From the NCBI GenBank assembly GCA_001600875.1, contig BCLD01000017.1:1-64000 (forward strand): DNA of 64,000 nucleotides, read 5' to 3'. The notes beneath the pieces are model-generated. The model was not told where the DNA came from and made no database searches. It saw nothing but the letters and a program-made list of their open reading frames with translations. The stretch comes from Solicoccozyma terricola (lineage: Eukaryota > Basidiomycota > Tremellomycetes > Filobasidiales > Piskurozymaceae). A program made the translations under genes and the position numbers. Of this stretch, positions 10,681-22,936 are shown one piece after another. How positions within the stretch are numbered: the stretch's first letter is position 1; every line of letters starts with the position of its first letter.

Positions 10681-12097
10681 CCTTGATTATCTCCTGGAGA
10701 AGTCCCTAATGGAGCAATCGGAATATCTTGCTGACAACGCGGTAGGGGTGTTTTATAAATGTTTCGCAGTAGACAAGATTCTTTCCAGCACAAGAGATTC
10801 ACAAATATCACTGATGTCGAGCTGAAAGGCATCGAAGGCGCCAAGCTTATCGAAAGCACCGATGTCGAGCTGAAACGTATCGACGGGGAAACGAATCTAA
10901 CGGCGTCGCAATCAGAGATAAGCAAGCCGTGGCGGGTAGGTCCCAAAATACATTTCGGGCACGACATCCATCGTCCCAGTCACCTCACCTGCCTATCGGC
11001 GTTTGGTCTCGCCACCTTCGCCACCCTCGCCACCATCGCCACCGTCGTTCACCGAGGCAAGAGCACGCCTTGACCACGCAACAAGGCGACGTCTCAACAC
11101 TCGTACTTACGAAAGATCATTAGTAACTACGTAGTGTGCAATCATGGTTTGAGAGCTTGTAAAACAATAAAATGCTAGCGTATCGTTATAGGAACAAGAG
11201 CTTCTCCAGTTTATTTTAACTGCCCTCAAGCCAAGGACATATCAATATAATTGGGAACAACATCCCAAATCGATGTCCCAGATCCCGAAGTCTACTAGAG
11301 GGACCCAACTGTCCATGTCTGACCAGCCAGCACCTGCCTTTCAGCTCGTCTTGAAAGGGCTGAATCGACCTGTCTCAAAGGCTACTTTCTATGGAATGCC
11401 AACGTCATCTAAGCGGTCTCGGCTGCTGTAGGGTCCAGATGCGTCCATCCGCACCTTCCACACACATAACAATATATCCACCTACTCTTACCATCAACCG
11501 CAGCAACCCATGAGACCGATCCAAAGATCATGGAGCGAGCCCACCTTGTTGAAAGTTGTGCGTGATGAGCAGGTGTATACGAACGAATATGGGCGGGTTT
11601 TGGAGACTGGGAGGTTGTTTGAGTGACAGTTCAAGTGTATGGCAATGACTTTAAGGTAAGATCTCATAAATCAAAACAGTCATGACCACGTCCCTCGAAT
11701 CAACCCTCAAGCCCCGTTGCTCGTCTCGCCATTTCTTTCGACACCAATCACATGCACACCCTACGACTACGGCTACCACACCAACGTCCTTGCCTGCTGC
11801 TCTCGTTACATCTGTCTGCCACGCAAATCCCCCCACCTCACACGGCCCTTCTCCTACACTCGACCACGTATCCGAATCTAAAATCCGTCCACGCCGAATG
11901 TCATCTAGAAGCTATGATCATAAGGTGCAATGAAGTCATTGGAATGGGAATCTCACATCACGAATATGAGGTCAGATGGGTCCGTTTAGAGCGAAATCAA
12001 CGACAGCCTGATGTAAAAGGTTACCCTGCATTATTGTATTCTTTGTTATTTGTTCGTTGGTTATGAATGGGTCCGCATCAATGCCGGACAGGTGTCG
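10681..12097. other. Intergenic region with short repeats, no supported gene
   Basis: Seen here: a 48-bp-period direct repeat (gatgtcgagctgaaa at 10813 and 10861), and a 9-bp tandem repeat of the type tcgccaccn at about 11008-11050. The short open frame 11510-11629 ends in a plausible C-terminal-like peptide (VYTNEYGRVLETGRLFE, then TGA) with no recognisable parent. The frame 10759-11073 that spans the first repeats is probably not a gene. The promoter of the minus-strand MFS gene must lie at the left end. Confidence 0.4.
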
Positions 12098-12148
12098 GAA
12101 AGTGCCGATCTGCTGATAGGTCCCACATTTGACCGGCAGATCGGCACT
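12098..12148. promoter_or_regulatory. Inverted repeat upstream of the GH1 gene
   Basis: Two perfect 13-bp arms, AGTGCCGATCTGC (12101-12113) and GCAGATCGGCACT (12136-12148), are separated by 22 nt. A third partial copy (gcgatctgctgttc) sits near 12256. Directly after it, CCGGTGG occurs twice (about 12151 and 12165). It lies about 165 bp before the beta-glucosidase ATG. It could be a paired operator for a dimeric regulator or a transcribed hairpin. Confidence 0.5.
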
Positions 12149-12287
12149 TCCGGTGGAATCATCTCCGGTGGGGAAGAATGTCCCGCTTGAATTGCGGGGG
12201 CATCCATTAAACAATCCCGAGGTGTCGAGTCGCCTGATAGTCGTGAATATGAAGAGCGATCTGCTGTTCCCTCCCATCGCCTCATAA

Positions 12288-14365
<2,078 letters not shown>

Positions 14366-15949
14366 TAGAGTTTTGAGACACTCTGATTATAATGAGATGA
14401 CATTGTATGATTCTCAATGTCAAGTTGGTCGTTTCTTGTCACGGCTGATCCGGTGGCAAGGATATTCACACGGCTGACCGCCGTCTTCGTTCAAGAAGGG
14501 TTGTAGGCAGGTGATTGTATTTTATATGGGTTCTTTTTCTATACAACGACAATCTCCAGCTCTATAGATGCAGGAGCGGCGTTAGAACAACAAGAAACCT
14601 ATTCGGCGAGTGTAGCTTCTGTTGAATATCAGCACTCTTCACGTGGGTGTCATGGCTACGTCGTCTATGTGACCGCCATCTCTAGGCAGCTTCCATCCCC
14701 TGGGCTCTTTTATCTTCATCGTTGTGATCATCCTATTCGCGCATGGGCTCTTGCTGACCACGTCGTCAATAGTCAACAACTCAATTACAAATAGTATCCC
14801 GCTCCTGCAGCCGGAGGCGATTTCTCACAACTAGTCAGTCTCTCTTATGCCTCTCTAAATTAGGAATGCAAAAAAGCAACTGCTGTATTCCTCGCCAAGG
14901 TTAGCGCGAGCTCGAATCCTTTTCTCGTTCTTTTCTCGTCGATTGATTGCTTAGAAACGACGAAGAACAGGCACCGGATGAGGCGCCGCTCAGTTAGCAT
15001 TGACAAGTATGGTCAGGATACCCAAAGGCTATAGGGCAACTGAAGCTAGACCAATCGACACAGGTTCTGACAAATACGTTGCCACAGCGGTAACATGCGT
15101 GTTGATGTGTCCGATGCCATCGACTGATAATGGGCTAATTTAGACGGAACAACTCAGACAAGATAATCCATTGTCTCCGGAACCAACCGTGTCTAGCAAA
15201 TTGGAAATGCGCGTTATCTCTGGTAATAAGACGTAACCGTGGACCTCAGCATCAGATCGTTCCACTAACCTCGGCAGCGACGACTCGGTGATACCGAGGG
15301 GACAATGAAAGTATGAGGACAGGGAGGGTGTTCACCTCACATTAACAATTCCCCTCACACATGAGGTCGACTTCTCGCTTACTCCTCCCTACTCGTCATC
15401 AAAAGGGCCTTCAAGCCTTCAAGGCGACGTGATGGCCATGTTCAGGCCATGAAAAGCTCGTGGCGGACTAGGAGGGCAAAACCGTCACCCTCCTTTCTGC
15501 CAGGTCGTCCCAGGCCAGGCCTGCAGATCACCGCACTGAGCGATGTAGACTGTCAAGATTGGGGGTGGGTGGTGGACAGAGCCGAGTGATCAACGTTGCT
15601 AGCTACTCCCAAAAGATGGGTGTGAGGCAGCCGCTTCGGTTCACTCTCATTCAGTTGGAAACCCCGTTGTGCGTCAAACAATTTCTCCGCTTCGGGAATG
15701 CAGCCAAGGCTTGGATGTTTCCCGTGAGCTATTCATTGACTTCACGCACCGCTCCAGTAATGACAAGGTCGATGTATGTAATTGTCTCATCGATAGGTAG
15801 CCATGCATATATGTATGTTCCACGACTCAGAATCTGTTACATTCATGCTCTGACCCCAAGTTGGTAATGACTTGTTTCGAGGGAACTGTAGCTGGTACAG
15901 CATGCAGACAAAAATGGTCATTTTCGCCCAAATTCTGCTTCAGCAAATA
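14366..15949. other. Intergenic region, no supported gene
   Basis: This should contain the GH1 3' UTR. On the minus strand at about 15737-15830 an acceptor-like CAG precedes a short open stretch (TYIYAWLPIDETITYIDLV.. to TAG) that reads like the last exon of a protein, but no upstream exon is apparent and I do not recognise it. Otherwise I see only scattered short frames. Confidence 0.4.
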
Positions 15950-16201
15950 ACCTCATCGGCGTCCTATGTTGTTGTGAATAGAGTGGTGGCAAAACTGGGA
16001 ATGATATTCGGTGTTTCTTCTACTGCATCTGTAGCTCGATACTCTGAGTTACTATATAGTCCCAGACGAGTTCCCCTCTGGCACACTTGCATCCTACCTT
16101 ATACTGATGCATCCTAGGCCGATCCAGACTTGCTAACAATGTTACGGACACTGATCCGTAGTTGCTGACAAACTTATGGACAAGTATCCCTTATCTTAAC
16201 A
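15950..16201 (-). mobile_element. Ty1/Copia LTR, partial; far end not defined
   Basis: On the minus strand the sequence starts TGTTAAGATAAGG right after a GAGGGGGCG purine tract (16202-16210) and a Copia pol remnant. A TATA-like CTATATAG on this strand lies at about 16053-16061, as expected inside an LTR. The LTR 3' end (..CA) cannot be placed, so the left coordinate is approximate. Confidence 0.65.
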
Positions 16202-16358
16202 CGCCCCCTCGAGCTTGAGGTGGTTGCAGTCCTTGCTGTGTAGAATTCGATGCATGTCGACGGCCCGGAAGAGGCTTGGTGAGAATATCTGCCTGCTTGA
16301 TGTCAGTATGTTTTGTTCTCTGGTGTGTACTTGGATTGATTGCCAAACGCATTTCCCT
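16191..16358 (-). pseudogene. Ty1/Copia pol C-terminus, internally deleted remnant
   Basis: One minus-strand frame reads INPSTHQRTKHTDIK directly followed by QADILTKPLPGRRH. Both halves are hallmarks of the Copia RNase H C-terminus (RTKHIDI..., ...ADILTKPL). The roughly 20-30 residues normally between them are missing, so this copy is decayed. The polypurine tract GAGGGGGCG and the LTR follow immediately. No other Copia domain is present upstream. Confidence 0.8.
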
Positions 16359-16917
16359 GGATTTTCGACGTGGAGGATTGTAGGCCTATTCATCTTGAAG
16401 CTAGCATTTGCTCGCCGATGTCCGGAAGACAGGGTTAGAAAAGCCCGTGTTCTCAACCTCGTGTTCTTTGCGGTCATTTGACGCGAACCGATTTTAGAAC
16501 TTTGAAACCCTCTACTACGTTCTCGACGTAGGGATGCAGGTGAACAGTCAGCCGATGTAACTGAACCCCCTTCCCCTCCCCCCTCGGTGCGGTGCAACCT
16601 ACATTGATAAGGCAGATCGTATGGCAGGATTTCGCAGCTGCGAAGCTATCGGCCAACCCGTCAATTCGTGACACCCGACTCAAAAGGCGGAAACATACTG
16701 TTGTGATCTGTTCACTCCCAGTTCCCTCTTCGCCGTTTTCAGTCAACCCCGAGGGAGAGCTGTGGGTTAGAGGGCAGCCTCGCGGGAAGATACACACCTT
16801 GCCATGGCTGCAGCTGGCGGGCAGACGTATGACCGCCACCCAGGAACAAAACGCGGGCCCGAGCGCGGAACCGAAGCCGCCGGTGGCGAAATTCGAAAAA
16901 CCGCCACTGAAATCAGC

Positions 16918-16924
16918 TATATAG
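16918..16924 (+). promoter_or_regulatory. TATA box of the SH3-protein gene
   Basis: TATATAG lies 59-65 nt upstream of the ATG at 16983. It fixes that ATG as the start and argues against the open frame that extends upstream to 16804. Confidence 0.6.
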
Positions 16925-16982
16925 TGGGGATCCTGATCAACACTCCACATCTCCCATCTCACCTCACTGCAACCAACCAATC

Positions 16983-18607
16983 ATGGCAAGTCCTAATGCA
17001 TACGTCACGAGGTCCCGCGTCTAACCTTTCTTTGCAGGGTTACTCATCAGCCCCGCCCTCTTACCAGAGCACCGAAGGCCGCTCAGTATTCAACGACGAG
17101 TCGCACCGCACAACCCCTATAGCTCGTGCATGTGTGCAATGGGATTACATCGGGGAAAATGCAAGTAGTTGCTATGACATCGCTCCTCCCATTTCTGACC
17201 TTGAGGTACACAGAATGACCTACGAATGAACAAAGGACAAGTTGTCTGCGTGACAAGACGGTTGGATGTGGGTGTCTGAGCCAGGACTCTTCTTGCACAA
17301 ACGCTGATCGTGACCCCTAGTCCGACTGGTGGGAAGGCTACATTGAAGGTCATTCAATGTGTGGAATGTTCCCAGCCCTGTATGTGGAAGTGTAAGTGCC
17401 CATTTCAGGACTCGCCTCCCTTGTGCTCATGTCGACCTATCCCCAGACTCCCCGACATTGCGCCACCACCTCCTCCCCGTCGCGCCAGCACTTTGAAACG
17501 GGAAGGAGAGTACCAAAAAGACAAATCGACGCATCCGTCAATGCGCGATCGATATGATAACGAGTGAGTGCCCTTGACCACTCCCCAGAACGTGACTTCT
17601 GACACCGAATCCCTAGAAGAGCCGGAACATCGACAACACCTTCACAGCGTTCCACCATCAACAACATCCGGTCTGTGATTCAAGAACGTCTCAATCCCCG
17701 TGATCCCTTCAACCCCCTCCCACCCAGCTTCCTCCGTAGCATCCACGCGCCATGTTCGCCCGTTTTCGAGCCGATCATCATCTTTTCAACGATGACCGAC
17801 GATCTGTCCACTGGTCTCATGCACCAGGCCTCCCAGTTCCCGTTCCAAAACCCCCCATCGATTCCCACCCACGACGTCGAAGCGGCCGACTGGAATCGCC
17901 TCATGGAGGATATGGACATAAGCACCCGCCTCGCATCAAGTCAGCGTGTAATCAGCAATGTCGCTCCGATGGCGCTTGGTATGAGTTTCCTTCCAGGTCT
18001 GTTGATGATGAAGGTGATCGAGGATAAGATGAAGGTTGGCAAGACATCAGCCGCCTTTACATTGCTGGAAAGGTGGAACGGCCAGTTCTTCAAACTGAGA
18101 GGTCTGGACGTGTGAGTGGACTTCGGGGTGGAGAGGTTGCCCGCGCTGATAGCCTCTCACAGGTTCATCGCTCAAGGCTCTACCAGACTCAGCGGTCCGT
18201 GGACGACTCGGACATCTCGCTTTGCTTCTTTCCCCGGTGCCGGTATCGGTGCCCCGTCGGTACCTGTGGAACTGGAATATACGCCGGTACGAAACAATCG
18301 AGGTCTACTGGGAGACGGTGGATTGATTGGCATTGCAGCTTCTCTCGTCGGAGAAAACTCTGGTGGACAAATGGGGCTAAGGAATCATCGAGCGAGAAAG
18401 GCCACTGAGAAGAGGGAGAGAAAGTCGATGAAGCAGATGCGCAAGGCTTTGAAAAAGGGGTGCGTAATGCAGTCGCACATGGGGATGGGATCGCAAGCCG
18501 GGTATGGTCTACACGTTGGCTACAGTGAGCAATTCGGGAACAACTTTATCGATCCGAGCCACGAGCGAGCCATGAAAGCATTCCGGCTTCATATAGAGTG
18601 TTTGTAG
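16983..18607 (+). CDS. SH3-domain protein of unknown role, 435 aa, two GC-AG introns
   Basis: Exons: 16983-16985 (ATG only), 17038-17160, 17214-17267, 17321-17391, 17447-17563, 17617-18111, 18163-18607. They total 1308 nt with consistent phases. Residues about 31-83 form an SH3 domain: ALYDY-like ARACVQWDYIGEN, then NDLRMNKGQVVCV, SDWWEGYIEG and GMFPALYVEV. It is preceded by PPSYQS and followed by a Pro-rich PPPPPRRAS linker. The C-terminal 250 residues resemble no family I can name; they include GMSFLPGLLMMK, GLLGDGGLIGIAASLVG and a basic RKATEKRERKSMKQMRKALKK stretch. Introns 1 and 2 both begin gcaagt rather than GT. Only those splices keep the SH3 domain in frame. It is probably a cytoplasmic adaptor. 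Confidence 0.82.
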
Positions 18608-19132
18608 CCGCCTGCGCTTGAACGATCAGAGTTGCCTTGGGCCGCCTGCGTGTTAACTACTACGTAGGTTGTAGTACTTGTACTTGTACTTGCACTTGCA
18701 CTTGGACAGCCATTACTGCTACATAATCTGAGAATGTCACGTGACGCTGTCCACGTGGCATGCTCAGGCATATAGCGATTAGGTAAAAATGAGGTCTCAA
18801 TAAAGTCCTTAGATTTTCATCATTAGGCCGGAACAGAAAGTTTCGACCTATGTAGGGATTACAGAACAGAGCAGAGACACCTGAAAGCTTCAGGAAAGAT
18901 GCCCAGCACCTGTACCTCTCGATAGATATCCTTGGAACACCCTTAGGTGACTGGAGTTAAGCTTCAAGAGGCATCCTAACATTTGCCAGATGCCACTCGC
19001 AAAAAGCGCCCCATCTCGTACGAGTTGAGTCGAGCTGCAATCACGTGTAACTTTGACACGTGTAAATTCAACAAGGCAACAACATCCCCGACAGCCAGCA
19101 TCACATCCACCGACACCCCTCCCCGTCGACCA
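18608..19132. other. Intergenic region with four CACGTG boxes
   Basis: Exact CACGTG hexamers lie at 18738-18743, 18752-18757, 19042-19047 and 19057-19062, arranged as two close pairs (14 and 15 bp apart). A tandem run of gtactt/gcactt units lies at about 18675-18706. The region is the promoter of the gene at 19133. An upstream TTG-initiated extension of that gene back to 18983 is open but has no ATG. Confidence 0.7.
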
Positions 19133-20918
19133 ATGATGCCAGCGCCCACCGCGATCCGTTGGGATCCCGTCGCCGCGGTGAGTTGCGCCGAGTGGGCCCG
19201 GCATGACGACGTCAGGTTCTTCAGGGGTCGACACACACCCGCCGACGAGTTCGACATCAACTCCAGTGAAGCCACACTCCACGATGCGTTCCAAGCGGCG
19301 TGCCATGCCATAGCAAAGCCCGGTTTAAACGCTGAGACCTCTGTGATTGCGTTTGCCCGAGATGTCACGCTCGATCGAATACATGGCAAGACTACGTGGA
19401 ATGGCTCCGTTCCGTCCGAGGTGTATCGAAGCGCGATCAGAAAGTTTGAAGATACCTCTGGAGCGACATCAACCTCGACGTCGACGACTACGTTGACGAC
19501 CTCTTCCAGATCCATTGGTCCACTCAAACCGGATCTCGTGATCGGTGTCCAATCACGCGGCTTCTCACATCCCGTCTGGGTATCTGAACTGAAGTTTGTG
19601 ACTCATGCGGAGCTCGGTAAGCCCGAGGTGTGGGAGAAACGTCATCGTGAAGGATTAGCTCAAGTCGCCTGGTACCTGTTCGCCTCAAACGAGCTGTGTG
19701 GAGCGGAAATGGGTTTGTTGCTCGTCAACGGTCGGTTTCAACGGCTGTTCGCAAGGCGAGCCGATGACGGTCTAGCCGGCGGAACAATCAGTGTTCTGTT
19801 CGTCGAAGTATCTCCCGGATCGGAAAGACAGGAACTGCAAGACGGATTCGACGATTACGTTTACGGTGAAGAAGCCATACCAAACAACCTGCCGGTGGAC
19901 TCGGATCTTTCGAATTCAGCAACCGACCCAGAAACCTCGACCTACCGTCTCTGGAACAACCTGGTCACGGCATTGACGATCGCCGAGAACCGGGCAATAT
20001 CGCGACCATGTAACGGCGGGTCGACGCATCTCCCGGAAAACGCCCCTATCCCCAACCTACCAGACCACACCCTCCGATTATTTGCCAACGCCAGCACGAT
20101 GCAAAACGTCCTCGAACATACTCCAACGTTCAAGAGAGCGACGGGAAAGGTGGCGAATAGGGTGGCGAAAGGGTCCCAGGGTGGTAGGACAGACAAGACG
20201 AGTACAACAGACAAATCGAGTAGAGGTGGGCGCGGGGGAGAACAAGGGAGGTCGAGAGGAAGTCGAGGTGGTGGAGGAAAGGGCGACAAGGCGGCGGGCG
20301 GTGGTCGTGGTGGTAGTCTCGGAAGTCGCGGCGGTGACGGACGCGCACCTAAAACACCCGGAACACGTACGGCTAATGATGGAGCTCCCGATGCGGTTAT
20401 CGATCGAGACGGTTCGTGGGAGAGACATTCCGAGATCAGGCGAGCGGTATGTTTGCACTCGACTCCTCTTTCCCTTCCGAGAATCTAAACGAAACCTTTT
20501 GTTTCGAGACTGACCTTCCACTTTTACAACCTAGGATCGTTGGGGGAATCCGCAGTCAGCACCGCCACTCACGCCGTCGCCGGAACAGAAGCGTCTCGTG
20601 GATCATGCTCCTGGGGAGTTTCTGGAGACCTGGTTGCATCGGCAATACGCGGCTGCAGGATTGGACTCGCCAGTTTCTAGTGCTCGCTCTGAAAATGGAA
20701 AGACTGTGGAGCAGACCTTCGATGCCGACGAGATGGGATCGAGCATCAGTCAGAGGAACGATACACCGATCCTGCAGATGGACCAACTCGCCCTTGCCAT
20801 GAGACAATATGGTTGGAAGTTCAAGTTTGTCAGTCCTGCGGAGATGGACGTCGAGATGAGGATGTTGTCTGCTGCATACGAGCACGCTGTGAAATCATCA
20901 GCTGCCGGTATCGTGTAG
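19133..20918 (+). CDS. Protein with PD-(D/E)XK-like core and RGG-rich region, function unknown
   Basis: Two exons (19133-20446, 20535-20918) give 565 residues. I use the first ATG in frame; the open frame further upstream begins only with TTG. Residues about 130-190 contain KPDLVIG (Asp about 134), then WVSELKF (Glu about 152, Lys about 154) and GLAQVAWYL. That is the D...E-x-K...Q layout of the PD-(D/E)XK nuclease-like fold. Residues about 370-430 are rich in RGG/RGSRGGGG repeats, typical of RNA or nucleic-acid binding. A C-terminal part has PEQKRLVDHAPGEFLETWLHRQY. I do not know a characterised fungal protein of this layout. No mobile element flanks it directly. It could be a nuclease, or a catalytically dead relative used for binding. 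Confidence 0.75.
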
Positions 20919-21324
20919 TGCGTCCTGTCGTTGGAATGGTACTGTGGGGTGCTTATGCTCGTTTTCGCTTTTCAGAATGTTTCAACGAATAGAGAACGAC
21001 TGAGAACGACTGTTTCCTTTGGGCGGTCATCTGTATCTGATTTATGTATCTGCTGTTTCACAGCCTGTCAAAGTGCGTTGTAGAATACCAGTTGTATCGA
21101 GCTCATAGAGTCAAAGCTGCGTATTTTCCTCTCGATCTGTGCCACAATGCACATTTATGACAGACATGTCTTTAACGCACCCCTGCTATCTACGTCGCTT
21201 GCTGATATCGTTTCCTCACGTGCCTGGCGAAACCGGCGGTCAAGTTGCTCCCAGTTGCTCCAAGTTGACGTTCAGATACTTGCCAGGACTTGCAAAACAA
21301 GTCGGGGCGGCTTCATCGGTCACG
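20919..21324. other. Intergenic region, nothing recognised
   Basis: 3' flank of the preceding gene and promoter of the oxidoreductase gene. The short plus-strand frames at 21139-21474 are read through by its first exon in another frame. Confidence 0.5.
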
Positions 21325-22741
21325 ATGTCATTCCTTGGTCGCATCTACACCGGGTTTGTCAATCCTCCCTCCGCAAGCAAAGAAGATGGCGCTCTTCGAT
21401 TCGGCCTCTTGGGTGTTTCTAGCATGGCGTACGGCTCCAAGCGAACACCGAGGCGCCCGTTTCTCACCGACTGATGTGTAGTCCTCGCTACTATCGACAG
21501 ATCCATCGCTCTGATAGGGCCGGCAAGGTCTCATCCAGAGGTGATCATCGCAGCTGTCGCGGATCAAGATGGAAAGCAGGCAGACGTCTACGCAAAGACC
21601 CATGGTATCCCGATCGTCCATTCCTCGTATCAAGGTGGGTTGGTTGGTTGCGAAGGGTACCGGGTTGACCGCATCTGACGACCATTTTTTCCATTCCACA
21701 GACCTGCTCGACGATCCTACCATCAGCTGCGTATACATCTGCCTCCCCAATTCCCTTCATTTGGAGTGGACTCTTCGTTCTCTGCAGGCCGGCAAGCACG
21801 TCTTACTAGCAAGTCCGTCATGCTCCAACGCTGCCGAAGCTCGTATTCTCTTCAACCACCCACTTCTCCAATCACCAACCTCCCTGATCCTCTTGGAAGC
21901 CGTGCATTACCGATTCCACCCGGCTTGGCAAACGTTTCTCTCGCTGATACACCATCCGCTCGCCGGCGCCGTCAAATCCGCGTTCTCTTGTCAGTACCTC
22001 TGGAAAGGGCATCTGGAGAAGGGTCACTTTTGCGTTCCAGACGTTCGATTCGAGTACGCACTCTCGGGAGGTTGTTTGATGGATTTTGGAGGATACAATT
22101 TATCTTGCCTGCGTGAAATAGTCGGTACCGAACTCGAGGTCGTGGACGTTTCGTATCGTGGACCCGGGGCAACGGAGGATGTGGACGAGGCCATCAAGGC
22201 GAGGTACAAAACGGAGCAAGGTGCGACTGCAACTCTAGTTGCCGACCTCGCAACCACCGGAGGATGGCCGTATTTACCGGCAACATGGACCGAAAATTGG
22301 CCAAGCTTCGGATGGCCAAAGTGCGTGGTGGAATTGGGAGAGAAGGAAGTCGACATCGATGTATCGCAATCCGCAGGAGAATCACACACTGTACAGAGAA
22401 ATGTGACCTTTTGGAATCACCTGATGCCGACAGTCTATCATCGCATTGATGTGGTAGACACCCACTTCATACGCCGCGCTGATAACGCCCTGGTCAACAC
22501 ATGGACACAGACCGAGTACATCAAGTCGTTTGTGCGTCCGCTTGGTGAGAATCACGTCGGTGCGGACTGGTGGTCAACGTATCGGTATCAATTGGAGGAG
22601 TTTGTCAACAGGATCAAGCGACGTAAAGGGTCAGGAGTGTGGGTGGAAGGTGCGGATAGTATCGCACAAATGGAGTCGATCGACCGTACCTACGAGAAGG
22701 CTGGGTTGAGGGTCAGACCCCGGAGCGAATTTGTTCTATAA
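21325..22741 (+). CDS. Gfo/Idh/MocA-family NAD(P)-dependent oxidoreductase (dihydrodiol/D-xylose dehydrogenase-like)
   Basis: Exons 21325-21428, 21501-21634 and 21702-22741 give 425 residues in frame. The N-terminal Rossmann part has RFGLLGVSSMASIALIGPARS, then VIIAAVADQD, IPIVHSSYQDLLDDP and VYICLPNSLHLEWT. The C-terminal half has the family's GGCLMDFGGYNLSCLREIVG (the GG..D.G.Y segment) and ends RTYEKAGLRVRP. The usual EKP motif, which carries the catalytic lysine, reads ASP here (Ala116-Ser117-Pro118, LLASPSCSN), so the normal lysine is absent. The closest relatives in layout are fungal D-xylose or trans-dihydrodiol dehydrogenases. It is either a divergent or an inactive member. Confidence 0.85.
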
Positions 22742-22936
22742 GATGCTGTTGTAACGTTGCCTGCTCGTTGTAATTGGTAGGATGGCACACATGATGCGTA
22801 TCCGTAGAATTATAAAAACCGACGTCTCTAGGTTAGGGTTAGATCCCGATGGAAATGGAGTCGGGGATGTCAGACTAGTGATACAGGGTCTATAACTTGT
22901 TCCACTCCTCCGTCTAAATATTTTTTCCCACCCTTT
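22742..22936. other. Short convergent 3' spacer
   Basis: 195 bp between the oxidoreductase stop and the MFS stop. It should hold both 3' UTRs and terminators. No feature is recognised. Confidence 0.5.
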
